DNA of 64,000 bases from Pseudomonas sp. MF4836. Its GTDB lineage: Bacteria > Pseudomonadota > Gammaproteobacteria > Pseudomonadales > Pseudomonadaceae. How positions within the stretch are numbered: the first letter of the stretch is position 1; each line of letters starts with the position of its first letter. The stretch lies in contig NZ_MVOL01000005.1 of the NCBI RefSeq assembly GCF_002018875.1, forward strand, positions 310,001 to 374,000, in the 5' to 3' direction. Shown piece after piece: positions 1-9,392 of this stretch. The position numbers were made by a program, and so were the translations under genes. The notes beneath the pieces were generated by a model that saw only the letters and a list, made by a program, of their open reading frames with translations, made no database searches and was not told the origin of the DNA.

Positions 1-208
1 GCGGTTCGAGGTTGGCAGCCTGGGCCTGGACCGCCTGGGCCCGACCGATTTCGCCGCCATCGGCGGTGACCGCGCTGTTGAGCGCCATGTTCTGCGGCTT
101 GAACGGCACCACGCTGACACCCTGGCGGATCAGCCAGCGGCACAGCGCGGTGACCAGGGTACTTTTACCGGCATCCGAAGTGGTGCCTTGCACCATCAGG
201 GTGGTCAT
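1..208 (-). CDS. cobQ: Cobyric acid synthase CobQ (N-terminal fragment, cut by window edge)
   Basis: CobQ amidates the b, d, e and g carboxyl groups of adenosylcobyrinic acid a,c-diamide in cytoplasmic cobalamin synthesis. Only the first 69 codons lie in the window; the rest continues past base 1. The fragment reads [19 protein letters not shown], giving the P-loop [10 protein letters not shown] typical of the CobQ/CobB dethiobiotin-synthetase-like ATPase domain, then [13 protein letters not shown], a family signature. The ATG at 208-206 overlaps the cobC stop (ATGA), so translation is probably coupled. It is the last visible gene of the riboswitch-controlled cob operon. Confidence 0.93.
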   Translation of the reverse strand, partial: MTTLMVQGTTSDAGKSTLVTALCRWLIRQGVSVVPFKPQNMALNSAVTADGGEIGRAQAVQAQAANLEP

Positions 209-1197
209 GGGGTGTCCTTGGAATAGGCCTGCAGCGCTTGCTCCAGGCGCGACCAGTCGGCTTCATCGGCCGGCAGGCCAAAACGCAGGCTGCTGTTGTG
301 CATGAACAGCCGCAGGAGGATGCCGCGCCGCGCCATGAACTCGTAGAGGTTCTCGGCATCGGCCACGATCAACCATTGAAACAGCGCGCAGCCGCCCTGC
401 GGCTTGAGGCCGTGGTGCTCAAGAATGGCCGCCAGGCGCAGGCTGGCCGCGTCGCAGCGCAAACGCTGGCGGGCATGCCCCGGGGCATCCTGCAGGCAGG
501 CCTGGCCCACCACCCGGGTCGGGCCGCTCACTGCCCACGGGCCCACCTGCTCGGCCAGCAGTTTGAGCAGCTTGCGTTCAGCCAGGACAAAACCCAGGCG
601 CACACCGGCCAGGCCGAAGAACTTGCCAAACGAACGCAGCACAATCAGCCCCACCTGATGCGCGTGGGACGCCAGGCTCAGTTGCGGGGTGGTGTCCATG
701 AAGGCTTCATCCACCACCAACCAGCCACCGCGCTGGGCCAGGCGCCCATGCCAGTCGAGCAGGCGCTCCGGAGTCAGGCTCAGGCCGGTGGGGTTGTTCG
801 GGTTGACAACCACCAGCACATCGAGGCTGTCGAGGAAGAAGTCGACCTCCTGCTCCAGCACCTCGCGCACGATATAGCCACTGCGGCGCCAGGCCTCGGC
901 GTGTTCGGCGTAACAGGGCGACAACACCCCGACCTTGCCGGCGCGGCGCAAACGCGGCAGCAACTGGATCGCCGCCTGCGACCCGGCGACCGGCAATACC
1001 TCGCTGGCGCCGTAGTAGTCACACGCCGCGCGCTCCAGGCCGTCATCGGTTTCCGGCAGGCGTGCCCAGGCGCGCTCGGGGATCTCCGGAATCGGAAATG
1101 GCCAGGGGGCCAGGCCACTGGACAGGTCCAGCCAGGCGTTCTCCGCGATGCCGTATTGCGCCGCGGCCTTGCGCAGCCGTCCGCCGTGCTCAAGCAT
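205..1197 (-). CDS. cobC: Threonine-phosphate decarboxylase-like aminotransferase CobC
   Basis: This 330-aa PLP enzyme is the Pseudomonas CobC, related to Salmonella CobD, which decarboxylates L-threonine phosphate to (R)-1-aminopropan-2-ol phosphate for the nucleotide-loop linker. A class I/II aminotransferase fold is visible: [10 protein letters not shown] near residue 130, LVVDEAFMD near 160, and [17 protein letters not shown] near 185 carrying the PLP lysine. I chose the ATG at 1197 ([12 protein letters not shown]) because this is the family start and it overlaps the end of cobD by 8 bases; an upstream in-frame ATG at 1215 would overlap cobD further. It ends overlapping cobQ. Confidence 0.92.
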   Translation of the reverse strand: MLEHGGRLRKAAAQYGIAENAWLDLSSGLAPWPFPIPEIPERAWARLPETDDGLERAACDYYGASEVLPVAGSQAAIQLLPRLRRAGKVGVLSPCYAEHAEAWRRSGYIVREVLEQEVDFFLDSLDVLVVVNPNNPTGLSLTPERLLDWHGRLAQRGGWLVVDEAFMDTTPQLSLASHAHQVGLIVLRSFGKFFGLAGVRLGFVLAERKLLKLLAEQVGPWAVSGPTRVVGQACLQDAPGHARQRLRCDAASLRLAAILEHHGLKPQGGCALFQWLIVADAENLYEFMARRGILLRLFMHNSSLRFGLPADEADWSRLEQALQAYSKDTP

Positions 1198-2098
1198 AAA
1201 ACTCAGCCCCCACACAAAGGATCAATAGCCATAACCACACCCCGCGCTGCACCAGTTGCCAGCCGCGATCGATGGACGCGGCATCCGCCGGCACGCCCTC
1301 ACCCAACGGCGGGCGCTGGTGCAGCTCACCGTGATAGATCGCCGCGCCGCCCAGTTCCACCCCCAGGGCTCCGGCGCCCGCCGCCATGACCGGGCCGGCA
1401 TTCGGGCTGTCCCAGGTCGGGCCCTGGCGCCGCCAGCACTTGAGCGCCAGACGGGTCTTGCCTAGCAGCGCGTAGGTCAGAGCCACCAGCCGCGCCGGAA
1501 TGTAATTGAGCACATCGTCGATTTTTGCTGCCGCCCAACCGAAGCGTTCGAAGCGTTCATTACGATAGCCCCACATTGCGTCCAGGGTGTTGCTCAGGCG
1601 ATAGAGCACCACCCCCGGCGCGCCTGCCACGGCAAACCAGAACAACGCCGCGAACACCGCATCGCTGCCGTTCTCCAGCACCGATTCGGTGGCGGCGCGA
1701 GCGACGGCGGTGGCGTCCAGCTCGCTGGTCTCACGACTGACCAGGTAACCGACCCGCTGCCGCGCCTGCTCCAGGTTATCGCTGCGCAGCGCCTGAGCCA
1801 CCGGCTCGACATGCTCACCCAGGCTGCGCAGGCCCAGAGCGCAATACAACGCCAGAATCTCCACCAGCCAGCCGATATAAGGCAGCCATGAGAGCGCCGT
1901 GGCCAACAGGGTCAGCGGCAGCACCGCCAGTACCCAGGCCGTCACCCCATGGCTGCGCCAGCCGCGTCCGGCAGAATTGAAACGTTGCTCGATGCGATCG
2001 GCAAAACGGCCGAACGCCACCAGCGGATGCCAGCGCTTGGGCTCGCCCAGCAGCGCATCCAGCGCAACTCCGGCGACACTCAGCAACGCCACACTCAT
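1190..2098 (-). CDS. cobD: Adenosylcobinamide-phosphate synthase CobD/CbiB
   Basis: This 302-aa membrane protein joins the aminopropanol (phosphate) linker to adenosylcobyric acid. The family signature near the N-terminus, [18 protein letters not shown], is present, followed by hydrophobic segments near residues 55-85 and a C-terminal one near 283-300. The motifs [19 protein letters not shown] and ENGSDAV, and the later [18 protein letters not shown], match CbiB/CobD. The start ATG overlaps the bluB stop (2095-2098) and the end overlaps cobC, as expected of a tightly packed operon. In Pseudomonas this gene is called cobD, a name used for a different enzyme in Salmonella. Confidence 0.93.
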   Translation of the reverse strand: MSVALLSVAGVALDALLGEPKRWHPLVAFGRFADRIEQRFNSAGRGWRSHGVTAWVLAVLPLTLLATALSWLPYIGWLVEILALYCALGLRSLGEHVEPVAQALRSDNLEQARQRVGYLVSRETSELDATAVARAATESVLENGSDAVFAALFWFAVAGAPGVVLYRLSNTLDAMWGYRNERFERFGWAAAKIDDVLNYIPARLVALTYALLGKTRLALKCWRRQGPTWDSPNAGPVMAAGAGALGVELGGAAIYHGELHQRPPLGEGVPADAASIDRGWQLVQRGVWLWLLILCVGAEFYA

Positions 2099-2745
2099 TG
2101 ACTCACTCCCCAGAAATTTTCATACAGCAATTCACTCAGCGGACGCGGTTGCGCCCAGCCTTCCAGCGCCAGCATCGGCGCCGGGTAAAACTCGGTGACC
2201 GGCCCCAGGCACAGCACCGCCAGCGGTTTGGCCCCTGGCGGCAATCCCAGCAAGTCAGCCAGGGCCTGGGGTTCGAACAGCGACACCCAGCCCATGCCCA
2301 GGCCCTCGGCCCGCGCCGCCAGCCACAGGTTCTGGATCGCGCAGGACAGCGAGGCCATGTCCATTTCCGGCAGCGTACGGCGGCCGAAGATGTGCCGTTC
2401 ACGCCCATCCATCAAGGCCGCCACCAGCACCTCGGCACAATCGTTGATGCCCTCGACCTTGAGTTTCATGAACTCATCGGAGCGCTCGCCCAGGGCCTCG
2501 GCCGTGCGCACCCGCTCTTCTTCAACCAACTGTTGGATCTTGCCGCGCAGCTCAGGGTTGCTGATGCGGATAAAACGCCACGGCTGCATCAAGCCGACAC
2601 TGGGCGCCTGGTGCGCGGCCTCGAGCAGGCGCTGCAACAGCACCGGCTCGACGCTGCCACCGGCGAAGTGGCGCATATCACGCCGCTCGGCAATGGCCCG
2701 ATAGACCGCGGCCCGTTCGGCAGCCGAAAAAGCATTGTCGGTCAT
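2095..2745 (-). CDS. bluB: 5,6-dimethylbenzimidazole synthase BluB
   Basis: BluB is a flavin destructase that fragments reduced FMN with oxygen to make 5,6-dimethylbenzimidazole, the lower ligand of B12. The 216-aa protein has the nitroreductase fold: [10 protein letters not shown] near residue 22, [14 protein letters not shown] near residue 46, and [10 protein letters not shown] near residue 152. These distinguish BluB from generic nitroreductases. Its place between cobB and cobD, overlapping both by four bases, supports the assignment and implies aerobic, self-sufficient cobalamin synthesis. Regulation is presumably through the upstream B12 riboswitch. Confidence 0.93.
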   Translation of the reverse strand: MTDNAFSAAERAAVYRAIAERRDMRHFAGGSVEPVLLQRLLEAAHQAPSVGLMQPWRFIRISNPELRGKIQQLVEEERVRTAEALGERSDEFMKLKVEGINDCAEVLVAALMDGRERHIFGRRTLPEMDMASLSCAIQNLWLAARAEGLGMGWVSLFEPQALADLLGLPPGAKPLAVLCLGPVTEFYPAPMLALEGWAQPRPLSELLYENFWGVSQ

Positions 2746-4091
2746 GAAGGTTCAGCTACCGCTGGCGCCGGCTTGCCGACAGTCGCCAGCGACGGCTCCG
2801 GGGCGAACAGCGCCGCCACCGCCACCGGGTTGGACGGGAAATAGAAGTGCACATACGAGGCGGTCATCCGCCCATCGCGATACACCGCTTCGGCGCCGCG
2901 CCCGCCATTGGGGCTCACGCCACGGGCAATCGGCGTCAGTTCGGTACTGGTCAGCGAATGGTGGTAGGTGTGGCCGCGCAAGGTTCCTTCCGGCAACTGC
3001 ACATCTTGCAGGGCCAGGGCCGCCAGGCGCTTTTGCATCACCGCATCACCGGGCAGCAGCCCCAGCAGACGGGCACTGTGCCCCTCGACATCGGTCAGGG
3101 AATCCAGCAGGTAGAGCATGCCGCCACATTCGGCGAGCAAGGGTTTGCCGGCGCCGTGGTGGGCGCGGATCGCTGCGAGCATCGCACTGTTTTCGGCAAG
3201 GGCCTGGTGATGCAGTTCCGGGTAGCCACCGGGCAGGTACAGGCTGTCGGCAGGTGGCAGCTCGCGGTCGTGAATCGGCGAAAAGAACGACAACTCGGCG
3301 CCCATGGCCCGCAGCAGGTCCAGGCTCGCGCCATAGGTGAAGGCAAAGGCCTCGTCCCGGGCCACGGCGATGCGCACCCCGGCCAGCAACGGCTCGGCGC
3401 TCACTACCTCGGGGGCGGCGAAGGTGACCGCTGGCGGCAGCGCCACTTCGCAACTGCCGGCCAGGGCCTGCGCCGCCGCGTCCAGGCGCAGGTCGAGGTC
3501 GTTGAGTTCGCTGGCCTGCACCAGCCCCAGGTGGCGGCTCGGCAGTTCGATGCCGGTCTCCCGAGACAAGGCGCCATACCAGCGCAAGCCTTCGGTCAGG
3601 CTGCCTTCGAGCAACTGGGCGTGGCGCAGGGTGCCGACCCGATTGGCCAGCACGCCGGCGAATGGCAAGTCCGGCTGGTAGCGTGCCAGCCCCAGAGCCA
3701 GGGCGCCGAAGGTCTGGGCCATGGCCGTGCCGTCGATCACCGCCAGCACCGGCACGCCAAAATGCCGCGCCAGGTCGGCGCTGGACGGCGTGCCGTCGAA
3801 CAGGCCCATGACCCCTTCGATCAGAATCAGATCCGCCTCGGCGGCGGCCTCCCACAACAGGCGCCGGCTCTCTTGCTCGCCGACCATCCACATATCCAGC
3901 TGATACACCGGCGCGCCGCTGGCACGTTCGAGGATCATCGGGTCGAGAAAGTCCGGGCCGCACTTGAACACCCTGACCTTGCGCCCCTGATTGCGGTGCA
4001 AGCGGGCCAGGGCGGCGGTCACGGTGGTCTTGCCCTGGCCGGAAGCCGGGGCGGCGATCAATACCGCCGGGCAATGACGAGCATCACTCAT
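2742..4091 (-). CDS. cobB: Hydrogenobyrinic/cobyrinic acid a,c-diamide synthase CobB
   Basis: CobB is an ATP- and glutamine-dependent amidase acting on the a and c carboxylates of the corrin ring before adenosylation. The 449-aa protein has an N-terminal P-loop APASGQGKTTVTAALAR near residue 14, the segment GPDFLDPMILERASG, and a C-terminal class I-type glutamine amidotransferase domain with YLPGGYPELH and LLAECGGMLYL carrying the nucleophilic cysteine. The tail after about residue 425 is alanine/proline-rich and looks like a lineage-specific extension. It starts 10 bases after the cobO stop and overlaps bluB. Confidence 0.93.
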   Translation of the reverse strand: MSDARHCPAVLIAAPASGQGKTTVTAALARLHRNQGRKVRVFKCGPDFLDPMILERASGAPVYQLDMWMVGEQESRRLLWEAAAEADLILIEGVMGLFDGTPSSADLARHFGVPVLAVIDGTAMAQTFGALALGLARYQPDLPFAGVLANRVGTLRHAQLLEGSLTEGLRWYGALSRETGIELPSRHLGLVQASELNDLDLRLDAAAQALAGSCEVALPPAVTFAAPEVVSAEPLLAGVRIAVARDEAFAFTYGASLDLLRAMGAELSFFSPIHDRELPPADSLYLPGGYPELHHQALAENSAMLAAIRAHHGAGKPLLAECGGMLYLLDSLTDVEGHSARLLGLLPGDAVMQKRLAALALQDVQLPEGTLRGHTYHHSLTSTELTPIARGVSPNGGRGAEAVYRDGRMTASYVHFYFPSNPVAVAALFAPEPSLATVGKPAPAVAEPS

Positions 4092-4101
4092 GCTCGGGCA
4101 C

Positions 4102-4713
4102 TCACAGTTCCACCCCTTTCTGCGCCTTGATCCCGGCCTGGAACGCGTGTTTGACCACGCCCATTTCGGTGACGGTGTCCGCCAGTTCGATCATTTCCGG
4201 CTTGGCGCCGCGACCGGTGACCACCACGTGCTGCATGGGTGGACGGGCCTGCAGGTCGCTGAGCACCTGGTCCAGGTCGAGGTAACCGTGCTTGAGGGCG
4301 ATATTCAGCTCATCGAGCACCACCAGGCCGATGGCCGGGTCGCGCAGTAACTGACGGGACACTTCCCAGGCAGCCTCGGCGGCGGCGATATCGCGCTGGC
4401 GATCCTGGGTCTCCCAGGTGAAGCCCTCGCCCATCACATGAAAACGCACCTGTTCGGGGAAGCGCCGGAAAAACAATTCTTCCCCGGTGCTGTTGCGGCC
4501 CTTGATGAATTGCACAACGCCGCATTGCATGCCGTGGCCCATGGAGCGAGCGAGCATGCCAAAGGCCGAGCTGCTCTTGCCTTTGCCATTGCCGGTCAAC
4601 ACCAGCAGCAGCCCGCACTCGTTCGGCGAGTTGGCGATGCGTTCATCGATCACGGCTTTTTTGCGCAACATGCGCGCCAGATGGCGCTCGTCACGATCGG
4701 GGGATTGGGTCAT
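4102..4713 (-). CDS. cobO: Cob(I)yrinic acid a,c-diamide adenosyltransferase CobO
   Basis: CobO transfers the 5'-deoxyadenosyl group from ATP to Co(I) corrinoids. The 203-aa product has the P-loop LTGNGKGKSSSAFGMLARSM near residue 40, GVVQFIKG, and VVLDELNIALKHGYLD near residue 130, all diagnostic for the CobA/CobO/PduO-unrelated P-loop class. I chose ATG 4713 (MTQSPDRDERH): it has a GGAGAG ribosome-binding site about 8 bases upstream and gives the usual family length. The open frame continues 64 codons further upstream, but that part lies in the riboswitch. It is the first gene of the operon. Confidence 0.95.
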   Translation of the reverse strand: MTQSPDRDERHLARMLRKKAVIDERIANSPNECGLLLVLTGNGKGKSSSAFGMLARSMGHGMQCGVVQFIKGRNSTGEELFFRRFPEQVRFHVMGEGFTWETQDRQRDIAAAEAAWEVSRQLLRDPAIGLVVLDELNIALKHGYLDLDQVLSDLQARPPMQHVVVTGRGAKPEMIELADTVTEMGVVKHAFQAGIKAQKGVEL

Positions 4714-4802
4714 GGGGCAGCTCTCCGTTGGGGCTGGATAACGGGGGGCAGGAATAGAAATAGACGGCGCAAGCCTGGCATCGCCCACCGTGATGCCGTT
4801 GG

Positions 4803-5015
4803 ATGGATCAGGCCGGTCTCCGGGCTTGTGAGCAGCACTAATGCCGAACCGCGCGCCTTCCCATGTCGGTTCGACACAGTGGCACCAAGCGCGGTCTTGA
4901 CTCACTTACCGTTGCGGGGGCAGCGCCGGAATCGTCGCCCGTTCCTGTTCGGAACACGCACTCACCGGCTTCCCTGTTTCACCCTGTCGACCCATGGCCA
5001 CAGAGCACCTGAAAC
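4803..5015 (-). promoter_or_regulatory. Cobalamin (adenosylcobalamin) riboswitch
   Basis: On the minus strand the conserved blocks appear in order: GGTGCTCTGTGG near 5008-4997, CAGGGAAGCCGGTG near 4976, GCTGCCCCCGCAACGGTAAG near 4925, the B12 box GCCACTG near 4883-4877, and AAGCCCGGAGACCGGCCTG near 4828-4810. Order and spacing match the cobalamin riboswitch class. Between it and cobO (4714-4802) lies a short hairpin, GGCATC/GATGCC at 4777-4797, that may be part of the expression platform. Binding of B12 should repress the cobO-cobQ operon; whether by termination or by hiding the start site cannot be decided by eye. Confidence 0.93.
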
Positions 5016-5195
5016 AAGTCGCGAAGGTTAGAGGGTTGGGGGTGGAGCGTCAATTAAAGCCGGCCCTGCGTGAGCGCGAAGAACTGCACCAGATCAATAA
5101 AATGACGCCAATCTTGTGCCACACTGCAAGCAGTGATATCAAATAGCCACAATTCGGCTACCCAAATCTATCTGACAAAAACAAGGGTGAGTTCA

Positions 5196-5777
5196 ATGCA
5201 AGGCATGATCATCAGCAATCCGAAACTGGAGTTTCTGCGCCCGATGCTGGAGCGCTGGTTTGATTGCATTGACCGCTATAACGAGGTGCGCGGCGACAAC
5301 GAATGCCCGTACTGGTTTGATGAGCAGGCCAACCTCGGCCTGCTGTCGGCCGCCGCCTGGATGGCAGAAATGGTCACCTTGCAGCACAGCCCGAGCAAAA
5401 AGCAGCTCGAAGAAGGCAATCGCAATGGCCGCGCCGACCTATACGTGGCCACCCGGGAGGAACGCGCCTTCCTCCAGGTCAGCCAGCGCTGGCCACGGGT
5501 CAACAACCTGCAACTGACCCAGGCCCTGCTGGACGCCAGCAGTGATGCCAGAAGCATCGCCTACCCCAATGAGCTGCGGCTGGGCTGTCTGTTTATCGCC
5601 CCGCTCAAGGCCCAGCACAGCGCCACACCGGAAGAACTCCAGGACATGCTCGACGACTTGCAGAAGGAACACACCTGCGCCGTCGCCTGGTACTTCCCCT
5701 ACGCCTACCGCAAGTTGCACAACGACAGCGGCAACTACCACCCCGGGGTCGCCGTGCTGTTCAAAGAGGCCCGCTGA
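5196..5777 (+). CDS. Hypothetical protein, possible degenerate nuclease-like fold
   Basis: I do not recognise this 193-aa protein. The start at 5196 is preceded by AAGGGTGAG at suitable distance, whereas the first in-frame ATG at 5133 has no ribosome-binding site. It is soluble, with no signal or membrane segment, and rich in W, Y and R. The segment GRADLYVATREERAFLQVSQ resembles the D...(D/E)xK layout of PD-(D/E)xK folds but lacks the acidic-x-lysine pair, so this is only a hint. It is a single gene with its own upstream region facing away from the cob operon. Confidence 0.8.
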   Translation: MQGMIISNPKLEFLRPMLERWFDCIDRYNEVRGDNECPYWFDEQANLGLLSAAAWMAEMVTLQHSPSKKQLEEGNRNGRADLYVATREERAFLQVSQRWPRVNNLQLTQALLDASSDARSIAYPNELRLGCLFIAPLKAQHSATPEELQDMLDDLQKEHTCAVAWYFPYAYRKLHNDSGNYHPGVAVLFKEAR

Positions 5778-5850
5778 TCAGGTTGAACCATCGGCTGGCT
5801 ATGCTCCTCTATGAATACAACGACTCCAGTGCATTCACAGGGACATCGGC

Positions 5851-7170
5851 ATGCTCATCAAGCCCCAATTCGCTCTTCTGATCGCCGTCGCCGCGGGCCT
5901 TGCCGGCTGCGGCGAAACCTCCACCCTGCAAGTGTCGGACGGCACCGGCCCGTCACCGCAATTGCCGGAGCCAAATAAAACCCTGATCCCTACGGTGAAT
6001 ATCGCGCCGGCCATCGGCTGGCCCGAGGGCGCTACGCCCATCGCCGCGCCAGGCACCCAGGTCGCGGCCTTCGCCGAAAAGCTCGATCATCCACGCTGGC
6101 TCTATGTGCTGCCCAATGGCGACGTGCTGGTGGCCGAGACCAACGCCCCGCCCAAGCCCGATGACAGTAAAGGCATCCGTGGCTGGGTCATGGAGAAGGT
6201 CATGGGTCGGGCCGGTGCCGGCGTGCCGAGCGCCAACCGCATCACCTTGCTGCGCGATCAGGACCACGACGGGGTGGCGGAAACCCGCACCGTATTCCTC
6301 GAGAACCTGAACTCGCCGTTCGGCATGACCCTGGTCGGCAACGATCTATATGTGGCCGATACCGATCAGTTGCTGCGCTTCCCCTATAAAGACGGTGAAA
6401 CCTCCATCAGCGCGCCGCCAACCAAAGTCGTCGACCTGCCGGGCGGCACCCTCAACCACCACTGGACCAAGAACGTGATTGCCAGCAAGGACGGCAGCAA
6501 GCTTTACGTCACGGTCGGCTCCAACAGCAACGTCGGCGAAAACGGCTTGGACCAGGAGCAGGGACGGGCAGCGATATGGGAGGTGGATCGCGCTACGGGC
6601 AACCACCGGATCTTCGCCTCGGGCCTGCGCAACCCCAACGGCCTGGCCTGGGAACCACACAGCGGAAAACTCTGGACCGCGGTCAACGAGCGCGATGAAA
6701 TCGGCAGCGACCTGGTGCCGGACTACATCACCTCTGTCAAGGACGGCGCCTTCTACGGCTGGCCATTCAGCTACTACGGGCAGCACGTGGACGTGCGGGT
6801 CTCGCCACAGAATCTCGACCTGGTGGCCAAGGCCATCGCGCCGGATTATGCAGTCGGGCCGCACACCGCCTCACTGGGCCTGACCTTTGCCGAAGGCAGC
6901 AAGTTGCCGGCCTTCACCCAGGGCGCGTTTATCGGCCAGCACGGCTCATGGAACCGCAAGCCCCACAGTGGCTACAAAGTGATTTTCGTCCCGTTCAGCG
7001 ACGGCAGGCCTCAGGGACAACCGGTGGATGTACTCACGGGCTTTCTCAGCGACGACGAAAAAGCCATGGGCCGCCCGGTCGGCGTAGTGATCGATCAGCA
7101 GGGCAGCCTGCTGGTGGCCGACGATGTCGGCAACAAGATCTGGCGCGTATCACCCGCCAAGGCGCAATAA
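5851..7170 (+). CDS. PQQ-type sugar (sorbosone/glucose) dehydrogenase-like lipoprotein
   Basis: The 439-aa protein begins with a lipoprotein signal, [16 protein letters not shown], placing the lipidated cysteine at about residue 20. The rest is a six-bladed beta-propeller of the GDH/L-sorbosone dehydrogenase family: blade motifs [47 protein letters not shown] and [19 protein letters not shown], the last typical of the soluble PQQ glucose dehydrogenase-like group. Substrate and need for PQQ cannot be deduced; homologues are often called sorbosone dehydrogenase without proof. It ends two bases before the convergent methyltransferase gene. Confidence 0.85.
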   Translation: MLIKPQFALLIAVAAGLAGCGETSTLQVSDGTGPSPQLPEPNKTLIPTVNIAPAIGWPEGATPIAAPGTQVAAFAEKLDHPRWLYVLPNGDVLVAETNAPPKPDDSKGIRGWVMEKVMGRAGAGVPSANRITLLRDQDHDGVAETRTVFLENLNSPFGMTLVGNDLYVADTDQLLRFPYKDGETSISAPPTKVVDLPGGTLNHHWTKNVIASKDGSKLYVTVGSNSNVGENGLDQEQGRAAIWEVDRATGNHRIFASGLRNPNGLAWEPHSGKLWTAVNERDEIGSDLVPDYITSVKDGAFYGWPFSYYGQHVDVRVSPQNLDLVAKAIAPDYAVGPHTASLGLTFAEGSKLPAFTQGAFIGQHGSWNRKPHSGYKVIFVPFSDGRPQGQPVDVLTGFLSDDEKAMGRPVGVVIDQQGSLLVADDVGNKIWRVSPAKAQ

Positions 7171-7172
7171 CC

Positions 7173-7835
7173 TCAGCGCTTGCGGCACAAGGTCAGACCG
7201 TCCCCCAGGGGTAACAGCGACAGATCGACACGCGGATCATCCTTCAAGGCGCGATTGAGCGCCTGGATGGCCCGGGTGTCGGCGCTGTCCGGCTCGACCT
7301 GCAGCACCCTGCCGCTCCACAAGGTGTTATCAAACACCGCCAGCCCGCCCACTCGCAGCAGGCTCAGCGCACTTTCCAGGTAGGCCGGATAATTGGCCTT
7401 GTCGGCATCGATAAAGATCAGGTCGAAACTGCCCTGATGCCCCGCCCCCAGCAGTTGACCGAGGGTGTCCAGGGCCGGTGCCAACCGCAGCTCGATGCGC
7501 CCCGCCAAGCCGGCTTCCTGCCAGTAGCGGATCGCGGTGGCGTTGTAGTCACCCGGGATATCGCAACAGATCAGTGAACCATCATCCGGCAGCGCCGCCG
7601 CCATGCATAACGCGCTATAGCCGGTGAAGGTGCCAACCTCCAGCAGACGGCGTGCGCCCATGAGGCGCACCAATAACGCCAGGAACTGACCCTGCTCCGG
7701 CGCCACCTGCCAGCGCGCCATGGGCAGGGCTTGGGTTTCTTCGCGCAAACGGCGCAACAGGGGCGTCTCACGCAAGGAGACGTCCAGCAGATAGTGGTAG
7801 AGGGCGTCGTCGAGATTGAGGCTACGGGCAGTCAT
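7173..7835 (-). CDS. Class I SAM-dependent O-methyltransferase (caffeoyl-CoA OMT family)
   Basis: The 220-aa protein has the family layout: LLRRLREETQALPMARWQ near residue 26, EVGTFTGYSALCMAAALPDDG (motif I, SAM binding) near 65, and DLIFIDADKANYPAYLESAL near 137, with the metal-binding aspartates of cation-dependent catechol O-methyltransferases, followed by VFDNTLWSGRV. The natural substrate is unknown. ATG 7835 was chosen because GAGG lies just upstream; a GTG two codons earlier is possible. Its stop is only two bases from the stop of the convergent dehydrogenase gene. Confidence 0.88.
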   Translation of the reverse strand: MTARSLNLDDALYHYLLDVSLRETPLLRRLREETQALPMARWQVAPEQGQFLALLVRLMGARRLLEVGTFTGYSALCMAAALPDDGSLICCDIPGDYNATAIRYWQEAGLAGRIELRLAPALDTLGQLLGAGHQGSFDLIFIDADKANYPAYLESALSLLRVGGLAVFDNTLWSGRVLQVEPDSADTRAIQALNRALKDDPRVDLSLLPLGDGLTLCRKR

Positions 7836-7859
7836 CAACACCTCGACGCAGGCGGGAAA

Positions 7860-8393
7860 CTAAGGGTTGTGGGCCAACTGCCCGGGTTGCAGGACGCGCT
7901 TAGCGCTGAGGTAGGCCTTTTGCCAATAGGCCTTGGACAGGCTGTCCAGCTTGACCGTACCGCCGGTGGCCGGGGCATGGACGAAACGCCCCTCACCGAC
8001 ATAGATCCCGGCATGACTGACCTGGGAACCGCCATTGGTGGCGAAAAAGATCAGGTCACCGGTTTGCAGCGAATCCTTGCTGATATCCGGGGCGCGCATA
8101 CCGATCATCTCGCGGGTCGAGCGCGGCAGGGAAATGCCCGCGGCGTCGCGATAGACGTAACCGATCAGGCCACTGCAATCGAAACCGGCATCCGGGGTAT
8201 TGCCACCCCAGCGATACGGCGTACCCACCAGGCCCAAGGCACGAAACAGCACATCTTCGGCAGCAGGGGAAAAGGTCTGAGTGGTATTGAAGACAGGGGC
8301 GCGTACTACCGGCGCAGGCGGTGGAGTACGGCTGGCGCAGGCGCTGAGCAGCGCTGCGAGAACAATGAGGGTGAGGCGGGCCGACGTCGACAT
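7860..8393 (-). CDS. NlpC/P60 family lipoprotein, peptidoglycan endopeptidase (copy 2)
   Basis: This 177-aa protein is a C40-family cysteine peptidase that should cut peptidoglycan stem peptides in the periplasm. It starts with a lipoprotein signal ending ALLSACAS (start MSTSARLTLIVLA at 8393; the frame is open further upstream but that part overlaps the terminator of the previous gene). The catalytic cysteine is in GFDCSGLIGYVYRDAAG, followed by LPRSTREM and the histidine in VSHAGIYVGEGRFVHAPATG. It is a paralogue of the next upstream gene, with the same domain order but a shorter linker. Confidence 0.92.
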   Translation of the reverse strand: MSTSARLTLIVLAALLSACASRTPPPAPVVRAPVFNTTQTFSPAAEDVLFRALGLVGTPYRWGGNTPDAGFDCSGLIGYVYRDAAGISLPRSTREMIGMRAPDISKDSLQTGDLIFFATNGGSQVSHAGIYVGEGRFVHAPATGGTVKLDSLSKAYWQKAYLSAKRVLQPGQLAHNP

Positions 8394-8448
8394 AAGCAGA
8401 ACAACCCTGATCCGGATGCGGCTTTCTCTGCCGTGAGGCTGAAAACAA

Positions 8449-8475
8449 AACCGCGTAAGCAAGGCTTACGCGGTT
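8449..8475 (-). terminator. Rho-independent terminator between the two NlpC/P60 genes
   Basis: A perfect 12-bp inverted repeat (AACCGCGTAAGC / GCTTACGCGGTT) with a 3-base loop is followed on the minus strand by TTTTGTTTT. It should end transcription of the upstream NlpC/P60 gene (8559-9179), so the two paralogues are probably not a simple operon. Confidence 0.85.
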
Positions 8476-8558
8476 AGTCATCAACAATAGATCAGGATTC
8501 TAGCGGCTACGCGCCAAACTTCAAGTAAGACTTTAAGTTCGCCTTACAAAAAGTACGC

Positions 8559-9179
8559 TTACTTGCGAGCAGTGACCGTGGTCGGCGCCATGGCGAGTGC
8601 ACGCTTGGCTTCGATAAAGGTTTTGCTCCAGTAGCGATCGCCCAGGCTATCGACTCGAACACCACCGCTGCGGCGGCTGCTGGAGTGGATGAACTGATCA
8701 TCGCCCAGGTAGATCCCGGCATGGCTGACACGGCCACGACCATTGGTGCTGAAGAACAGCAGATCACCAGGCTTGAGGTTGTTGCGAGCGACCAGAGGGG
8801 CATTCACGTTGATCATCTCGCGGGTGGAGCGCGGCAGGTTCATGCCGGCCTCTTCACGAAACAGATAACCGATAAAACCGCTGCAATCGAAACCGGCTTC
8901 AGAGGTGCCGCCGAAACGGTAACGGGTACCGATCAGGGACATGCCGCGTTCAAGGATGCTGTCGGCCAGAACAGGCAGCTGATAAGGCTTGCTATCAGCG
9001 AACTCGGCCAGTTCTTTTTCGGTGGCCAGCTCTTCCTGGTAAACAACGGAAGACTGAGCCTTAACAGAGTGTTGAACCTGCTGCACTTGTTGCTGCTGGG
9101 TCACTGGAGAGTGAGCGGCGCAACCAAACAACAGGGTGACGAGTGCGAGAGGCACGAGGGGTGCGAAGCGATTTAGCAT
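8559..9179 (-). CDS. NlpC/P60 family lipoprotein, peptidoglycan endopeptidase (copy 1)
   Basis: This 206-aa C40 peptidase has a lipoprotein signal ending LLFGCAAHSP, a glutamine-rich linker of about 50 residues, then the NlpC/P60 domain: catalytic cysteine in GFDCSGFIGYLFREEAG, then LPRSTREMINV, and the histidine in VSHAGIYLGDDQFIHSSS. It resembles E. coli MepS/Spr in size and architecture. ATG 9179 is preferred over the GTG at 9185. Two adjacent paralogues with the same domain suggest duplication followed by specialisation. Its transcript probably ends at the hairpin at 8449-8475. Confidence 0.92.
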   Translation of the reverse strand: MLNRFAPLVPLALVTLLFGCAAHSPVTQQQQVQQVQHSVKAQSSVVYQEELATEKELAEFADSKPYQLPVLADSILERGMSLIGTRYRFGGTSEAGFDCSGFIGYLFREEAGMNLPRSTREMINVNAPLVARNNLKPGDLLFFSTNGRGRVSHAGIYLGDDQFIHSSSRRSGGVRVDSLGDRYWSKTFIEAKRALAMAPTTVTARK

Positions 9180-9392
9180 GGGCACGACCGTGGCTGAAGT
9201 TGTAAAGAAGCCGAGACTATGCCCTCTATCGTCCTCATTTGCAAATTCAATCGATCCAAATGTGACTTATGGGTTTCTCCTTTACATCTAAGGCCTTAAG
9301 CCCAATTTAAAAGCTGCGCGCGTCCTGATGCGTTTCAGGAAGCGATTTTTTTGGCGCCTGGAATATGCCAAAACCCGCTGCAGGCCGCAGTT

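Noticed and set aside
4714..4905. 64-codon N-terminal extension of cobO
   Set aside because: It lies in the B12 riboswitch and its platform; the family begins at MTQSPDRDERH, which has the ribosome-binding site.
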